From: an uncultured Pseudomonadales bacterium
GTDB lineage: Bacteria; Pseudomonadota; Gammaproteobacteria; Pseudomonadales; Cellvibrionaceae
DNA length: 64,000 nt
Direction of reading: 5' to 3'
NCBI GenBank assembly: GCA_947488935.1
Contig: CANLBN010000002.1
Span: 620,001 to 684,000, forward strand
The notes below the pieces were generated by a model, which was not told the DNA's origin, did no database searches, and saw nothing but the letters and a program-made list of their open reading frames with translations. Position numbers and translations under genes: made by a program. How positions within the stretch are numbered: the stretch's first letter is position 1; every line of letters begins with the position of its first letter. Below, one piece after another: positions 15,421-23,208 of this stretch.

Positions 15421-16564
15421 AGCCATTGAGGAACATATCGTGTTGTTGGGTGGGGTCGAGAGTATCTGCAACGTCACTTGCCCACGTCAGCCACTGTTTT
15501 AGCCGTGTATCGTGTGATGCTTGATGTGTCAGAGAGTCAACAAGCGCTCGTATATTTGTTGCCATAGCGCCGTTATTGGCCAAGGTGAAAAGCTGTTGTT
15601 GGCATTCACGCTCGATGGCTGCCTGCTGTTGCCGTCTTCTTTGTCGCGCTTCCTCTTCTTCGCGTTTCCTTCTCTCATTTTCGCGTTCGATTCTCATCAA
15701 CCGTGAATGCTCAAACGTGCGACTTAACGACTGCATGATCTCTGTGATGTGGCTTTCAAGGGGCATTGTCGGTGTCTCTTTCCATCGCGTTTTAAATCCC
15801 CTCGCATGTTTGCTAATGGAAAGCTCCAGGATCCCGGTTGGCTGATAGTCGTAAACGGGCTCGAAGGAGAATAACCGGTCGGCTTTAGCTGGATCTTTAT
15901 CACGTTTAACTTGCGTCACTAACTCTTTGATTTCGACGGCGACAGATTCGTTATTGTTAGTGAATGCGTAAGTGGCCGGCTTGTATTGGTTGTACTCATG
16001 TTGTTTCTTCGTAAATCCCCAATCGATCTCTCGACAGAGTGTAATCATCCCATGCAGCAACCGACAGGCTCGATCGAGGGTCTTCGGTGTGATTTTGAGA
16101 CCAATATTGTCGCCAGTAGTGATACGCCCATAGCGGTCGATGCCTGATGAGTATCTGTGTATTTTTCTACCTGTAAATGCCTTTTTATAAGCCGCAATCG
16201 CTGGATGAAACCTCTTCACCTCTTTGGGGAAACCAAATGCCATCACTACTGCTAGCTGCTTGTCGTCTAAATAAGACGTTTGATTGGCGGGGGTGGGGCT
16301 TGCCACTACGTCCTGTAACTTTGGGAAAAATGTCACGGTGTCCAGGATGCGATCACTATTCAAAGGCAGCGGTGTTTTGTCAGGTTGATGACCATGTTGG
16401 ACTTTGGCCCAGTAACCGACTTTAGGGCAGGGGATCCGGTGTTTTGCGCACTTTTTCGATAGTCCTTGATCACTTAAATCGAATCGTTTAGCGAGTGTTG
16501 AGATAGGCTCAGACCATACGAGCTGATAAAGCGCTTCTCGTGACATCGTGATTGGCTTGTCCAT
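15392..16564 (-). CDS. Conserved integrase-associated protein of unknown function
   Basis: A 390-residue protein. The N-terminus (SREALYQLVWSEPISTLAKR, then LSDQGLSKKCAKH and PCPKVGYWAKVQHG) resembles an HTH-containing family I recall as common in accessory regions but without assigned function. A middle domain (~100-290) is followed by a charged, Arg/Glu-rich coiled coil (~295-325, with RERENERRKREEEEARQ-type sequence) and a helical tail. It overlaps the integrase gene, so it may act as an accessory recombination factor, which is inference. Upstream is the divergent KfrA-like promoter region. ATG at 16564, preceded by CAGGAGG on the coding strand. Confidence 0.6.
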   Translation of the reverse strand: MDKPITMSREALYQLVWSEPISTLAKRFDLSDQGLSKKCAKHRIPCPKVGYWAKVQHGHQPDKTPLPLNSDRILDTVTFFPKLQDVVASPTPANQTSYLDDKQLAVVMAFGFPKEVKRFHPAIAAYKKAFTGRKIHRYSSGIDRYGRITTGDNIGLKITPKTLDRACRLLHGMITLCREIDWGFTKKQHEYNQYKPATYAFTNNNESVAVEIKELVTQVKRDKDPAKADRLFSFEPVYDYQPTGILELSISKHARGFKTRWKETPTMPLESHITEIMQSLSRTFEHSRLMRIERENERRKREEEEARQRRRQQQAAIERECQQQLFTLANNGAMATNIRALVDSLTHQASHDTRLKQWLTWASDVADTLDPTQQHDMFLNGYEKIRSRDY

Positions 16565-16694
16565 CAGACCTCCTGTTACTCGGATAGGCGGATTTTCCTT
16601 GGCAGTACGTTACAAAAATAGAGAAGAGTCAGTATAACATACGATAATATTGATTATAGTATGTTACATAGGCTAATTAATAAACAAATAAATA

Positions 16695-16724
16695 TTGACA
16701 ATATTATGTAATATTACATAATAT
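16695..16724 (+). promoter_or_regulatory. Promoter with a perfect 24 bp palindrome filling the spacer
   Basis: TTGACA at 16695-16700 is followed by CATAAT at 16717-16722 (16 bp spacer). The interval 16701-16724 is a perfect palindrome centred on GTAATATTAC. Related pieces (TATTACATTATG, ATAGTATGTTACATA) lie on either side. The gene behind it encodes a KfrA-like DNA-binding protein, so autorepression at this palindrome is a natural inference. Confidence 0.7.
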
Positions 16725-16757
16725 GTATTACATTATGAAATATAATGAGCAAAAATT

Positions 16758-17786
16758 ATGGCCAGAGCAGGAGTTACTTATATCCAAGTCGCAAAAGCGG
16801 CAGAAATGCTTAAACAGCAAGCTCTGGAGCCCACTGTCGATCGTGTTCGTGAACAGTTAGGGACGGGGAGTAAAAGCACCATCGGGCCTTATTTGAAAAA
16901 ATGGAAGAGTGGAAACCTTGATAAGGATTCAATTTCAGGCTTGCCGGATGAACTGTTAAAGACAGTAAAGTCTTTGCATGAAAGGCTTCAAGGGGAGGCA
17001 ACGTTAAAAGTTGAGGAGGTAACGACAAACCTCAACCAGAGCATCTCGAAACTTAGAGAAGAACTTGTGAGCGCGCGGAGCGATATAAAAGAACTTACAA
17101 GTCAAAATGAGCAACTGACTAGCCAAAATCAATCATTATCCAAACAACTGGAAACGACAAATATTGATAACGTCGCCTTCGAGCTGAAGCAACAACAATT
17201 AGAGCAGGAAACGACTCGATTAACTGCATTGCTATCCGAAGAGAAGGGAGAGGCCAAGCAAGTGAGAGCTCAATATGAGTATTTTCAGGAAAAATCTGCC
17301 GTGGATCGACAAGAGCAAAGAAATCAACATCAGTTAGCCTTACAGCAGTCACAAAACCATATTGATCAACTAAACAATCAATTAAAAGAATTAAATACTG
17401 ATATTTCAGCATTGAAAACACAGCAAAAAGAAAGCAGTGCTGCTTTAAGCATGGTAGAAAAAGAAAATTTAACGTTAAAGCAGCAGCTGAGTGAAAAAAA
17501 TCACAAAGTGGATGAATTAGGTGACAAATTAACAGAAAAAAACTTAGAAATTGAAAAACTGATAGAAACAAAACAAAAAATACAGGATGATTATAGCGCA
17601 ACATTAAAAAAGCAACTAACCGCTGAGAAAGATGTTGAATATCTATCAGATACTCTTAAAAAAACTGAATCTGACCTGAGTGATGCAAGAAACAAACTAT
17701 CACGACTTAATAATGAGAATAAGCTTATCATACAAGAAAAAGCAATTATTCAAGGTCAATTTACACAGTTACAAAATTCGTTGTAG
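16758..17786 (+). CDS. KfrA-like DNA-binding coiled-coil protein
   Basis: A 342-residue protein. The N-terminal KfrA-type domain (VTYIQVAKAAEMLKQQALEP, then VREQLGTGSKSTIGPYLKKWK) is followed by about 260 residues of almost uninterrupted coiled coil rich in Gln, Glu, Lys and Leu. KfrA of broad-host-range plasmids is an autorepressor with such an alpha-helical tail that also takes part in segregation. Here it heads an operon with a three-Cys protein (22 bp on) and TcmP (21 bp on), so it may be their repressor or a structural partner. ATG 16758 follows AGCAAAAATT with no strong ribosome site. Domain call is good; role inferred. Confidence 0.75.
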   Translation: MARAGVTYIQVAKAAEMLKQQALEPTVDRVREQLGTGSKSTIGPYLKKWKSGNLDKDSISGLPDELLKTVKSLHERLQGEATLKVEEVTTNLNQSISKLREELVSARSDIKELTSQNEQLTSQNQSLSKQLETTNIDNVAFELKQQQLEQETTRLTALLSEEKGEAKQVRAQYEYFQEKSAVDRQEQRNQHQLALQQSQNHIDQLNNQLKELNTDISALKTQQKESSAALSMVEKENLTLKQQLSEKNHKVDELGDKLTEKNLEIEKLIETKQKIQDDYSATLKKQLTAEKDVEYLSDTLKKTESDLSDARNKLSRLNNENKLIIQEKAIIQGQFTQLQNSL

Positions 17787-17807
17787 CGATTTACAGAGGG
17801 TAATGAT

Positions 17808-18551
17808 ATGGCAACTAATAGTAAGATTGAGTGGACGGAGCAGACATGGAACCCTGTAACCGGTTGCACTAAAGTGTCGCCAGGGTGTAAGTATTGCTAT
17901 GCTGAGGTAATGGCAAAACGGTTACAGGCAATGGGGGCAGCTGGATACGAAAATGGTTTTACTCAAATAAGTCTTATGTACGATCGTTTAGATCAGCCTC
18001 AACGACGAAAAAAGCCGACAGTATATTTTGTGAACTCCATGAGCGATTTATTCCACGAAGATGTACCAGATGATTTTATTGATTTAGTCTTTGATACAAT
18101 TTGGCAAACGCCGCAACACTCGTATCAAATACTAACTAAACGTTCAAAGCGTATGCGCGACTATTTCAAACAACGTGTCGTGCCTGATAATGCCTGGTTA
18201 GGTGTTTCTGTAGAGGATAAAAAATATGGCATACCTAGAATCACAGACCTGCAAAAAATTAATGCTAAAACGCGCTTCTTGTCAGCAGAGCCACTATTAG
18301 AAAAATTAGGCCGAATTCCACTTAAAGATATTCATTGGGTCATTGTTGGAGGAGAGTCTGGCGTGAAAGCACGCCCAATGCAAGAAGAGTGGGCGCTCTC
18401 TTTAAGAGATCAATGTCGGAAGTACGGGGTTGACTTTTTTTTCAAGCAGTGGGGCAGTTGGGGGCAAGATGGAATTAAAAGGAAAAAATCAGCAAATGGC
18501 CGAGAATTAGCCGGGCAGACTTGGGATATGATACCAGCGATTGCCGTTTAA
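17808..18551 (+). CDS. DUF5131 (phage Gp37/Gp68-like) three-Cys-motif protein
   Basis: A 247-residue protein with the family start SKIEWTEQTWNPVTGC. The cysteine motif C20-x6-C27-x2-C30 (CTKVSPGCKYCYAE) resembles, with different spacing, the iron-sulfur cluster motif of radical SAM enzymes. Further conserved parts are VYFVNSMSDLFHEDVP, YQILTKRSKRM, WLGVSVED, RFLSAEPLLE and VIVGGESG. A radical-SAM-like fold is likely, the substrate unknown. The family is found in phages and islands, and one branch is paired with the TcmP partner that lies 21 bp downstream here. The strong ribosome site GAGGGTAATGATATG overlaps its start region. Confidence 0.85.
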   Translation: MATNSKIEWTEQTWNPVTGCTKVSPGCKYCYAEVMAKRLQAMGAAGYENGFTQISLMYDRLDQPQRRKKPTVYFVNSMSDLFHEDVPDDFIDLVFDTIWQTPQHSYQILTKRSKRMRDYFKQRVVPDNAWLGVSVEDKKYGIPRITDLQKINAKTRFLSAEPLLEKLGRIPLKDIHWVIVGGESGVKARPMQEEWALSLRDQCRKYGVDFFFKQWGSWGQDGIKRKKSANGRELAGQTWDMIPAIAV

Positions 18552-18572
18552 AAATAACGAGAGGGATTATCA

Positions 18573-19748
18573 TTGGCAATTCCAGAGCATTATATTGGTA
18601 GAGAGCAAGCACTTGTAAAGCATACAATATTAAAAGATTACATATTACGCTTATTTATGATTATTGGACAATCAGGTGAAGCCACAGTCAATTTTGTTGA
18701 TTGCTTTGCTGGCCCATGGTGCGAAGGTGATGCCGATCTAAAAGATACCTCTATCGGTATTTCTATCAACGAAATTAATAAGGCTATTAATACTCTTAAA
18801 AAGAATAATAAAAGTATTAAGTTTAGGGCACTTTATATAGAAAAAGATGAGGAAGCCTTCAAAAAACTGAATGCGTTTATTTCTAAATCATCACATCTGC
18901 AACTTGATGCTTCTTGCATACAAGGTGATTACACTCAAAAAATAGATGAAATTGTTAGCTGGGCCGGAGATTATTTTACATTTTTCTTTATTGATCCCAA
19001 GGGGTGGAAAGATGTTGTGAGCCCTGATGTTTTACGTCCACTATTGCAAATCAAAAAATCTGAATTTTTAATCAATCTTATGTATGACTTCGCCAATCGA
19101 GCTGCCAGTATGAGTAAGCACGCAGAGGATATAGAATCTCTAGTTGGTGAGAAAATTCATTTAACAGGTGAAGAAACATCGGATATTCGTCAAGATATTT
19201 TTCTTAGTGCCTATTGTAAAAATATTAAATCAATCTATCAAACGGATAAGGCCAACAAAGTTCGTTCATCTTATTTACCAATATATAGACCTGGAAGTCA
19301 AAAAGTCCTTTATTTTTTAGTGTATTTTACTCCTCACCCTACAGGGATTAAAACGTTCAAAGAAACATCTGAAAAAATGCTCTATGTTCAGCGAGTAACA
19401 CAGCAAGAAGTGAGACTAAAGAAGCAAGAAGAACAAAGAGGAACTGGAGACTTGTTTGGTTGTGATGAATCACTAGAATTAACATCTGAAAAAAATAATA
19501 AGTACCAAGCTAAAAATTATTTAGAAGATAAGCTTTCAGACGCCGAAGATATACTCATAGATATTGACTGCTGGGCAGACTTTTTAGAGGAAAGTGGCCT
19601 ATACCCAACTGATTTTCAACTTGCAATAAAAGAGTTATATCAGCAGGGCAGTGTTGTTAATATAGACTCTGATGTTAGCAGACGCAGAACACAGTTTATT
19701 CAACCCAAATGGAAAAGCAAAAGTGAGCGTTGGAAAAAAATAAAATAG
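18573..19748 (+). CDS. tcmP: Three-Cys-motif partner protein TcmP
   Basis: A 391-residue protein of the TcmP type. NFVDCFAGPW (a variant of the SAM-binding DxFAGxG loop), FRALYIEKDEEAF (acidic loop after beta-2) and FFFIDPKGW (a DPP-like motif) give it a Rossmann methyltransferase-like N-terminal half. A C-terminal winged-helix-like region (LEESGLYPTDFQLAIKEL) follows. The start is TTG at 18573, supported by AGAGGGA 8 nt upstream and by the absence of an ATG nearby. It is the last gene of the KfrA/DUF5131/TcmP unit. The biochemical role of the pair is not established to my knowledge; modification of nucleic acid is a guess from fold. Confidence 0.8.
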   Translation: MAIPEHYIGREQALVKHTILKDYILRLFMIIGQSGEATVNFVDCFAGPWCEGDADLKDTSIGISINEINKAINTLKKNNKSIKFRALYIEKDEEAFKKLNAFISKSSHLQLDASCIQGDYTQKIDEIVSWAGDYFTFFFIDPKGWKDVVSPDVLRPLLQIKKSEFLINLMYDFANRAASMSKHAEDIESLVGEKIHLTGEETSDIRQDIFLSAYCKNIKSIYQTDKANKVRSSYLPIYRPGSQKVLYFLVYFTPHPTGIKTFKETSEKMLYVQRVTQQEVRLKKQEEQRGTGDLFGCDESLELTSEKNNKYQAKNYLEDKLSDAEDILIDIDCWADFLEESGLYPTDFQLAIKELYQQGSVVNIDSDVSRRRTQFIQPKWKSKSERWKKIK

Positions 19749-19783
19749 CTTTTCCAAAGACAATGTCGTATCACCAGAAACAC

Positions 19784-20407
19784 CTATTTTACGCAAATAT
19801 CTTCCCGGCGTTCCTTCAGTGCTTGGCGTACTATTTGAATAGCGGATGATATAAATAATCCCGACATAATAGCTGCAACAATGAGGTCAGGCCACCGACT
19901 TGCCGTACTCCAAACACTCAATGCGGCAATCATAACAGCAACATTACCTATCGCATCATTACGCGAACAAAGCCAAACGGAACGGACATTCGCATCTCCA
20001 TCTTTGTAGCGTACAAGAATCAACACGCTGGCGAGATTGGTCATAAGGGCTAAAAAACCAATGGCTCCCATGATCTCTGCTTCCGGTATATCGGCATAGA
20101 AAACACGGTAAAGAGTGGAGCCCAATACCCAGAACCCCATCAAGAAAAGACTAGCGCCTTTAAAAAGAGCCGCATTCGTGCGCACCTGGATCGACGCCCC
20201 GATCACTGCAAGTGAGATACCGTAAGTCAATGCATCCCCCAGAAAATCAAGCGCATCCGCTTGGAGCGCTTGTGATTTTGCCAGCTGTCCCGCTGTTATC
20301 TCAACGATAAACATGATTGCATTCAATGCGATAACAAACCACAAACGCCGCTTGTAATCCTCTGAAATGCCATCAAACTTTGTATTATTTTCGCAACATT
20401 TAGCCAT
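19784..20407 (-). CDS. CDF-family divalent metal efflux protein (short form)
   Basis: A 207-residue inner-membrane protein with about six helices and the CDF metal site in LQADALDFLGDALTYG (helix 2) and RNDAIGNVAVM (helix 5). It lacks the C-terminal cytoplasmic domain of full-length CDFs, and a Cys-rich start (MAKCCENNTK) may bind metal. ATG 20407 is chosen because GGAG lies 7 nt before it; frames starting at 20422 or 20419 would include the ribosome site. It is driven by a MerR-type promoter and is divergent from the MerR gene at 20485. Likely exports Zn, Cd or Co; the metal cannot be decided. Confidence 0.82.
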   Translation of the reverse strand: MAKCCENNTKFDGISEDYKRRLWFVIALNAIMFIVEITAGQLAKSQALQADALDFLGDALTYGISLAVIGASIQVRTNAALFKGASLFLMGFWVLGSTLYRVFYADIPEAEIMGAIGFLALMTNLASVLILVRYKDGDANVRSVWLCSRNDAIGNVAVMIAALSVWSTASRWPDLIVAAIMSGLFISSAIQIVRQALKERREDICVK

Positions 20408-20442
20408 CGAAAGCTCCATCAAGTTGTAATCAATTTGATGGC

Positions 20443-20473
20443 AGTATAATATCTCTAGCGACTAGAGGTTCAA
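20443..20473 (-). promoter_or_regulatory. MerR-type promoter with 19 bp spacer for the CDF gene
   Basis: On the minus strand TTGAAC (20468-20473) and TATACT (20443-20448) are separated by exactly 19 bp containing the dyad CTCTAG-TCG-CTAGAG. This is the elongated-spacer geometry of promoters controlled by MerR-family metal sensors, here most likely the product of the divergent gene at 20485. Confidence 0.82.
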
Positions 20474-20484
20474 GGTATTTTTTT

Positions 20485-20901
20485 ATGTTTTCTATTGGAG
20501 AGCTTGCAAAACAAACCAAGGTTAAGATTCCTACGATTCGTTATTATGAGAGTATTGGCTTATTAAAGCCTGCTGAACGTACAGAAGGAAATCAACGCCG
20601 TTACACCGCAGAAGGCCTAGAGCGCTTAGGCTTTATTAAGCACGCAAGAGAGCTCGGTTTCTCAGTTGAGTCAATCTCATCGTTGATTGAGTTGCAAGAA
20701 CATCCTGATCGATCTTGTTATGCCGCTACGGCACTCGCTGAAACACAACTTCGTACTGTTCGATCAAAGATTAAACAATTGCGTTCATTGGAACAGGAGT
20801 TAGCACGTATATCGACAGGGTGTAGTGGCGATGGTGTCTCTGAGAATTGTTATGTTTTATCTTCTCTGGCTAATCATGATTTATGCAATAAAGACCATTA
20901 A
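20485..20901 (+). CDS. MerR-family metal sensor (Zn/Cd/Pb-type)
   Basis: A 138-residue MerR-family regulator. The winged helix FSIGELAKQTKVKIPTIRYYESIGLL is followed by GNQRRYTAEGLERLGFIKHARELGFS, a long dimerisation helix, and Cys residues at HPDRSCYA, STGCSGDG and ENCYVLSS. A Cys in the dimerisation region plus two in the C-terminal loop recalls CadR/PbrR/ZntR-type sensors of divalent metals rather than CueR. It is divergent from the CDF gene and should activate the 19 bp-spacer promoter between them. Whether it also controls the downstream czc genes is unknown. Confidence 0.8.
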   Translation: MFSIGELAKQTKVKIPTIRYYESIGLLKPAERTEGNQRRYTAEGLERLGFIKHARELGFSVESISSLIELQEHPDRSCYAATALAETQLRTVRSKIKQLRSLEQELARISTGCSGDGVSENCYVLSSLANHDLCNKDH

Positions 20902-21062
20902 CCAAGTAGGTGGCACATAACTAGTGCGATTGTTTCGGAGTTTCGGTAAATGAGTTTGCTATAAATTTTAAAGGGTTAGCTATACTATACGAAAAAATGT
21001 GGTATTCTAAAGAAACTAGATCGTTTGAACTTAACAAAAACAAAAAAACCTATTAGATTATA

Positions 21063-21416
21063 ATGATTCGACATTATTTGATAAGCCTGTTAGCTATACT
21101 GGTTGTTTTACAGTCGGCAATTGCCGTGGCTGATCTCCATAGTGTCGATCAATTTGGGGCAGGCAGCTCTATATCTGACCATTTACATCAGCCTGTTGAT
21201 GCCCAAAACGATCATCAATCTGCGACGAATAACTCTGAAAAACCTAGTGAATCTCTATTTGATTGTCAGCACTCTTGCCACAGTCATAGTTCAGCGGTGC
21301 TTACCCAAGCGATTTCCTCTTTTGTTGTTTTGCCTTTGGTAAACAAACAAACTGACTATCGAGTCAAACTTATTTCTGGTATCCCACCCTCACTGTTTCG
21401 CCCTCCGATCGCCTGA
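21063..21416 (+). CDS. Small exported His/Cys protein, CzcI-like
   Basis: A 117-residue protein with a signal peptide (residues ~1-23). The mature part contains LHQPVDAQNDHQ, FDCQHSCHSHSS and the C-terminal PPSLFRPPIA. It opens the czcCBA operon, the usual position of CzcI-type proteins, and its end resembles that of the copper-module proteins at 6727 and 49513 (SLYRPPI). A periplasmic metal-binding or regulatory role is inferred. No gene fills the 160 bp upstream, which should hold the operon promoter. Confidence 0.6.
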   Translation: MIRHYLISLLAILVVLQSAIAVADLHSVDQFGAGSSISDHLHQPVDAQNDHQSATNNSEKPSESLFDCQHSCHSHSSAVLTQAISSFVVLPLVNKQTDYRVKLISGIPPSLFRPPIA

Positions 21417-21498
21417 TCGTACTTCCAAAATACTTCATATGCTCTGTAACCATGTGTTACAGCAGTTAAATCGTATTTATTTTTTAGGGTGAAATATC

Positions 21499-21930
21499 AT
21501 GAAACCGATTGCTATTGGGCTCACATTGGGCCTTGTATTTATTCATTCTGTTCAGGCCGGAAACCTGTTTTCCAATGTTGAACTTATCAACACCGAAAAC
21601 CAACGTTGGCAGTTCCGTCGAGTGACTGTGAACCACACCGATACGGAAGTGACTGTATCCGGGAGGATGAATGCTCACTCGCGTCATGGACTTCGTCGGG
21701 GGCATGTGGATATCGCCGCTTGGTCTGCCGATAATAAGCAATTAATCGCGGAAACAACAACTGCTTACTCTCCGCGCCTTCTCACTAAGCGCGCATCACG
21801 CAAAGGTGGCGTGCGCTTTTCCGCGAAGCTTCCCGCTTTACCTGTAGACGCTCGGATAAAAGTCGCCTTTCATCCGAATAAACCCCAACCACGTCAAAAA
21901 CCTGTGCACGACCAAACCGTCGCACGCTGA
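21499..21930 (+). CDS. Exported protein of unknown function in the czc operon
   Basis: A 143-residue protein with a signal peptide (ending SVQAGN) and a beta-rich mature domain (LINTENQRWQFRRVTVNHTD, VTVSGRMNAHSRHGLRRGHVDI) ending in a basic, Pro-rich tail. It recalls periplasmic proteins that accompany RND metal efflux genes but I cannot name a family. It is 17 bp before czcC and is preceded by TTTTAGGGTGAAATATC, a plausible ribosome site. A chaperone or accessory role for the efflux complex is inferred from position. Confidence 0.55.
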   Translation: MKPIAIGLTLGLVFIHSVQAGNLFSNVELINTENQRWQFRRVTVNHTDTEVTVSGRMNAHSRHGLRRGHVDIAAWSADNKQLIAETTTAYSPRLLTKRASRKGGVRFSAKLPALPVDARIKVAFHPNKPQPRQKPVHDQTVAR

Positions 21931-21947
21931 ATGTAAGGATTATTATT

Positions 21948-23192
21948 ATGAGACGACTTAACTGGCCCAGTAGCGCCTTGGCTCTGTTCGCCACCTGCTT
22001 GCTTGTTGTGCCATTGTTTGGACACGCTGAATCCTCCAACTGGAACGCTTGGCTAGCAACCCAAATAGAACAGCACCCCGATATTGTTGCTGCTCGTGAG
22101 CAATGGCTAGGTGCCAACGCCAACGCTGATGCGGCTGAACAACCAATCTACAACCCTGAGCTATCAACTGAATTAGAGCGAGATGGTGATGAGAATAACT
22201 TTTTAGTAGGAGTTCAACAAACCATCGATTGGTGGGATAAACGAGGCGCTAAACGACAGCAAGCAAAATTCTTGAGAAGCGCAGCTGAAGCGCAGTATCG
22301 AAAACAAGTGTTGAACAAAACTGCAGATGCGTTAGATGCTCTGGTTGAATGGCATTTCGCCAATCGTGCCGCCATGATTGCTCAGACACAACAACAGCAA
22401 TTTAACACCTTGCTCGAACTGGTAGAAAAACGTAAACAGGCCGGTGACCTCGGTAGCATCGATGCTGAATTGACCTTTCTGTCCCTTTCACAACAGCTAC
22501 TTCAGGTCGCAGAGGTAGAGGTCGCTCTGCAAAGGGCTCAAACCCAAGTACGCGAACTATTACCTGAATGGTCACCAGAGCGAGGCGGTATTCCCAATGA
22601 ATTTTGGCCGCCTCAACTTGATTCAGTTACGGATAAAGAACTGCTTAAACATCCCACTGTGGTCAGCGCCTACGACCGCTGGCAATCCTTTAAAGAAGAA
22701 GCCAAGGTGATAAAGCGTGCCACCAAGGCAGAGCCCACTGTTGGCGTTAATGCGGGTCGTGATGATGGAGAAAACGTAGTGGGCTTAACGTTTTCTATCC
22801 CACTGACTGTACGAAACAATTTCAATGCTGAAATCCGCGCTGCTGAGAGTAAGACACTGGAGGCGGAAGCTCGCTTCCAAGCCCTTTTGCGTAAACAGCG
22901 TTTTGACTGGCAAGCTGCGCACAGTACTTGGCAGCGTTATGCACAACAATACCGTCGTTGGCAAACTGTGGCCCAGGATCGGGTAGAGAACAGTGCACAA
23001 TTGTTAGAGCGTCAATGGCGTAGTGGTGATTTATCCACCTCCAATTACCTGCTTGCATTGAACCAACGTGCTGAAAGCCTTTTGGCAGGCATTCAATTAG
23101 AGAAACAGACACAGCGGGCTCTCACCGAAGTATTACAGCAATCGGGTCGCCTGAACACCGGGACAATACCCGCAATTTCGCCCACAAATTAA
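21948..23192 (+). CDS. czcC: CzcC-like outer-membrane factor of an RND metal efflux system
   Basis: A 414-residue TolC-family protein. A signal peptide (residues ~1-28, ending GHAESS) is followed by two repeats of long amphipathic helices, with LATQIEQHPDIVAAREQWLGA at the start and DWQAAHSTWQRYAQQYRRW, then LLERQWRSGDLSTSNYLLAL near the end. The last motif is typical of CzcC/CusC-like outer-membrane channels. It is somewhat short for the family because the beta-barrel strands are compact. It is followed by czcB (16 bp) and czcA (15 bp), so the complete tripartite pump is encoded in one operon. Confidence 0.85.
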   Translation: MRRLNWPSSALALFATCLLVVPLFGHAESSNWNAWLATQIEQHPDIVAAREQWLGANANADAAEQPIYNPELSTELERDGDENNFLVGVQQTIDWWDKRGAKRQQAKFLRSAAEAQYRKQVLNKTADALDALVEWHFANRAAMIAQTQQQQFNTLLELVEKRKQAGDLGSIDAELTFLSLSQQLLQVAEVEVALQRAQTQVRELLPEWSPERGGIPNEFWPPQLDSVTDKELLKHPTVVSAYDRWQSFKEEAKVIKRATKAEPTVGVNAGRDDGENVVGLTFSIPLTVRNNFNAEIRAAESKTLEAEARFQALLRKQRFDWQAAHSTWQRYAQQYRRWQTVAQDRVENSAQLLERQWRSGDLSTSNYLLALNQRAESLLAGIQLEKQTQRALTEVLQQSGRLNTGTIPAISPTN

Positions 23193-23208
23193 TAACAGGA
23201 TCATAAAG

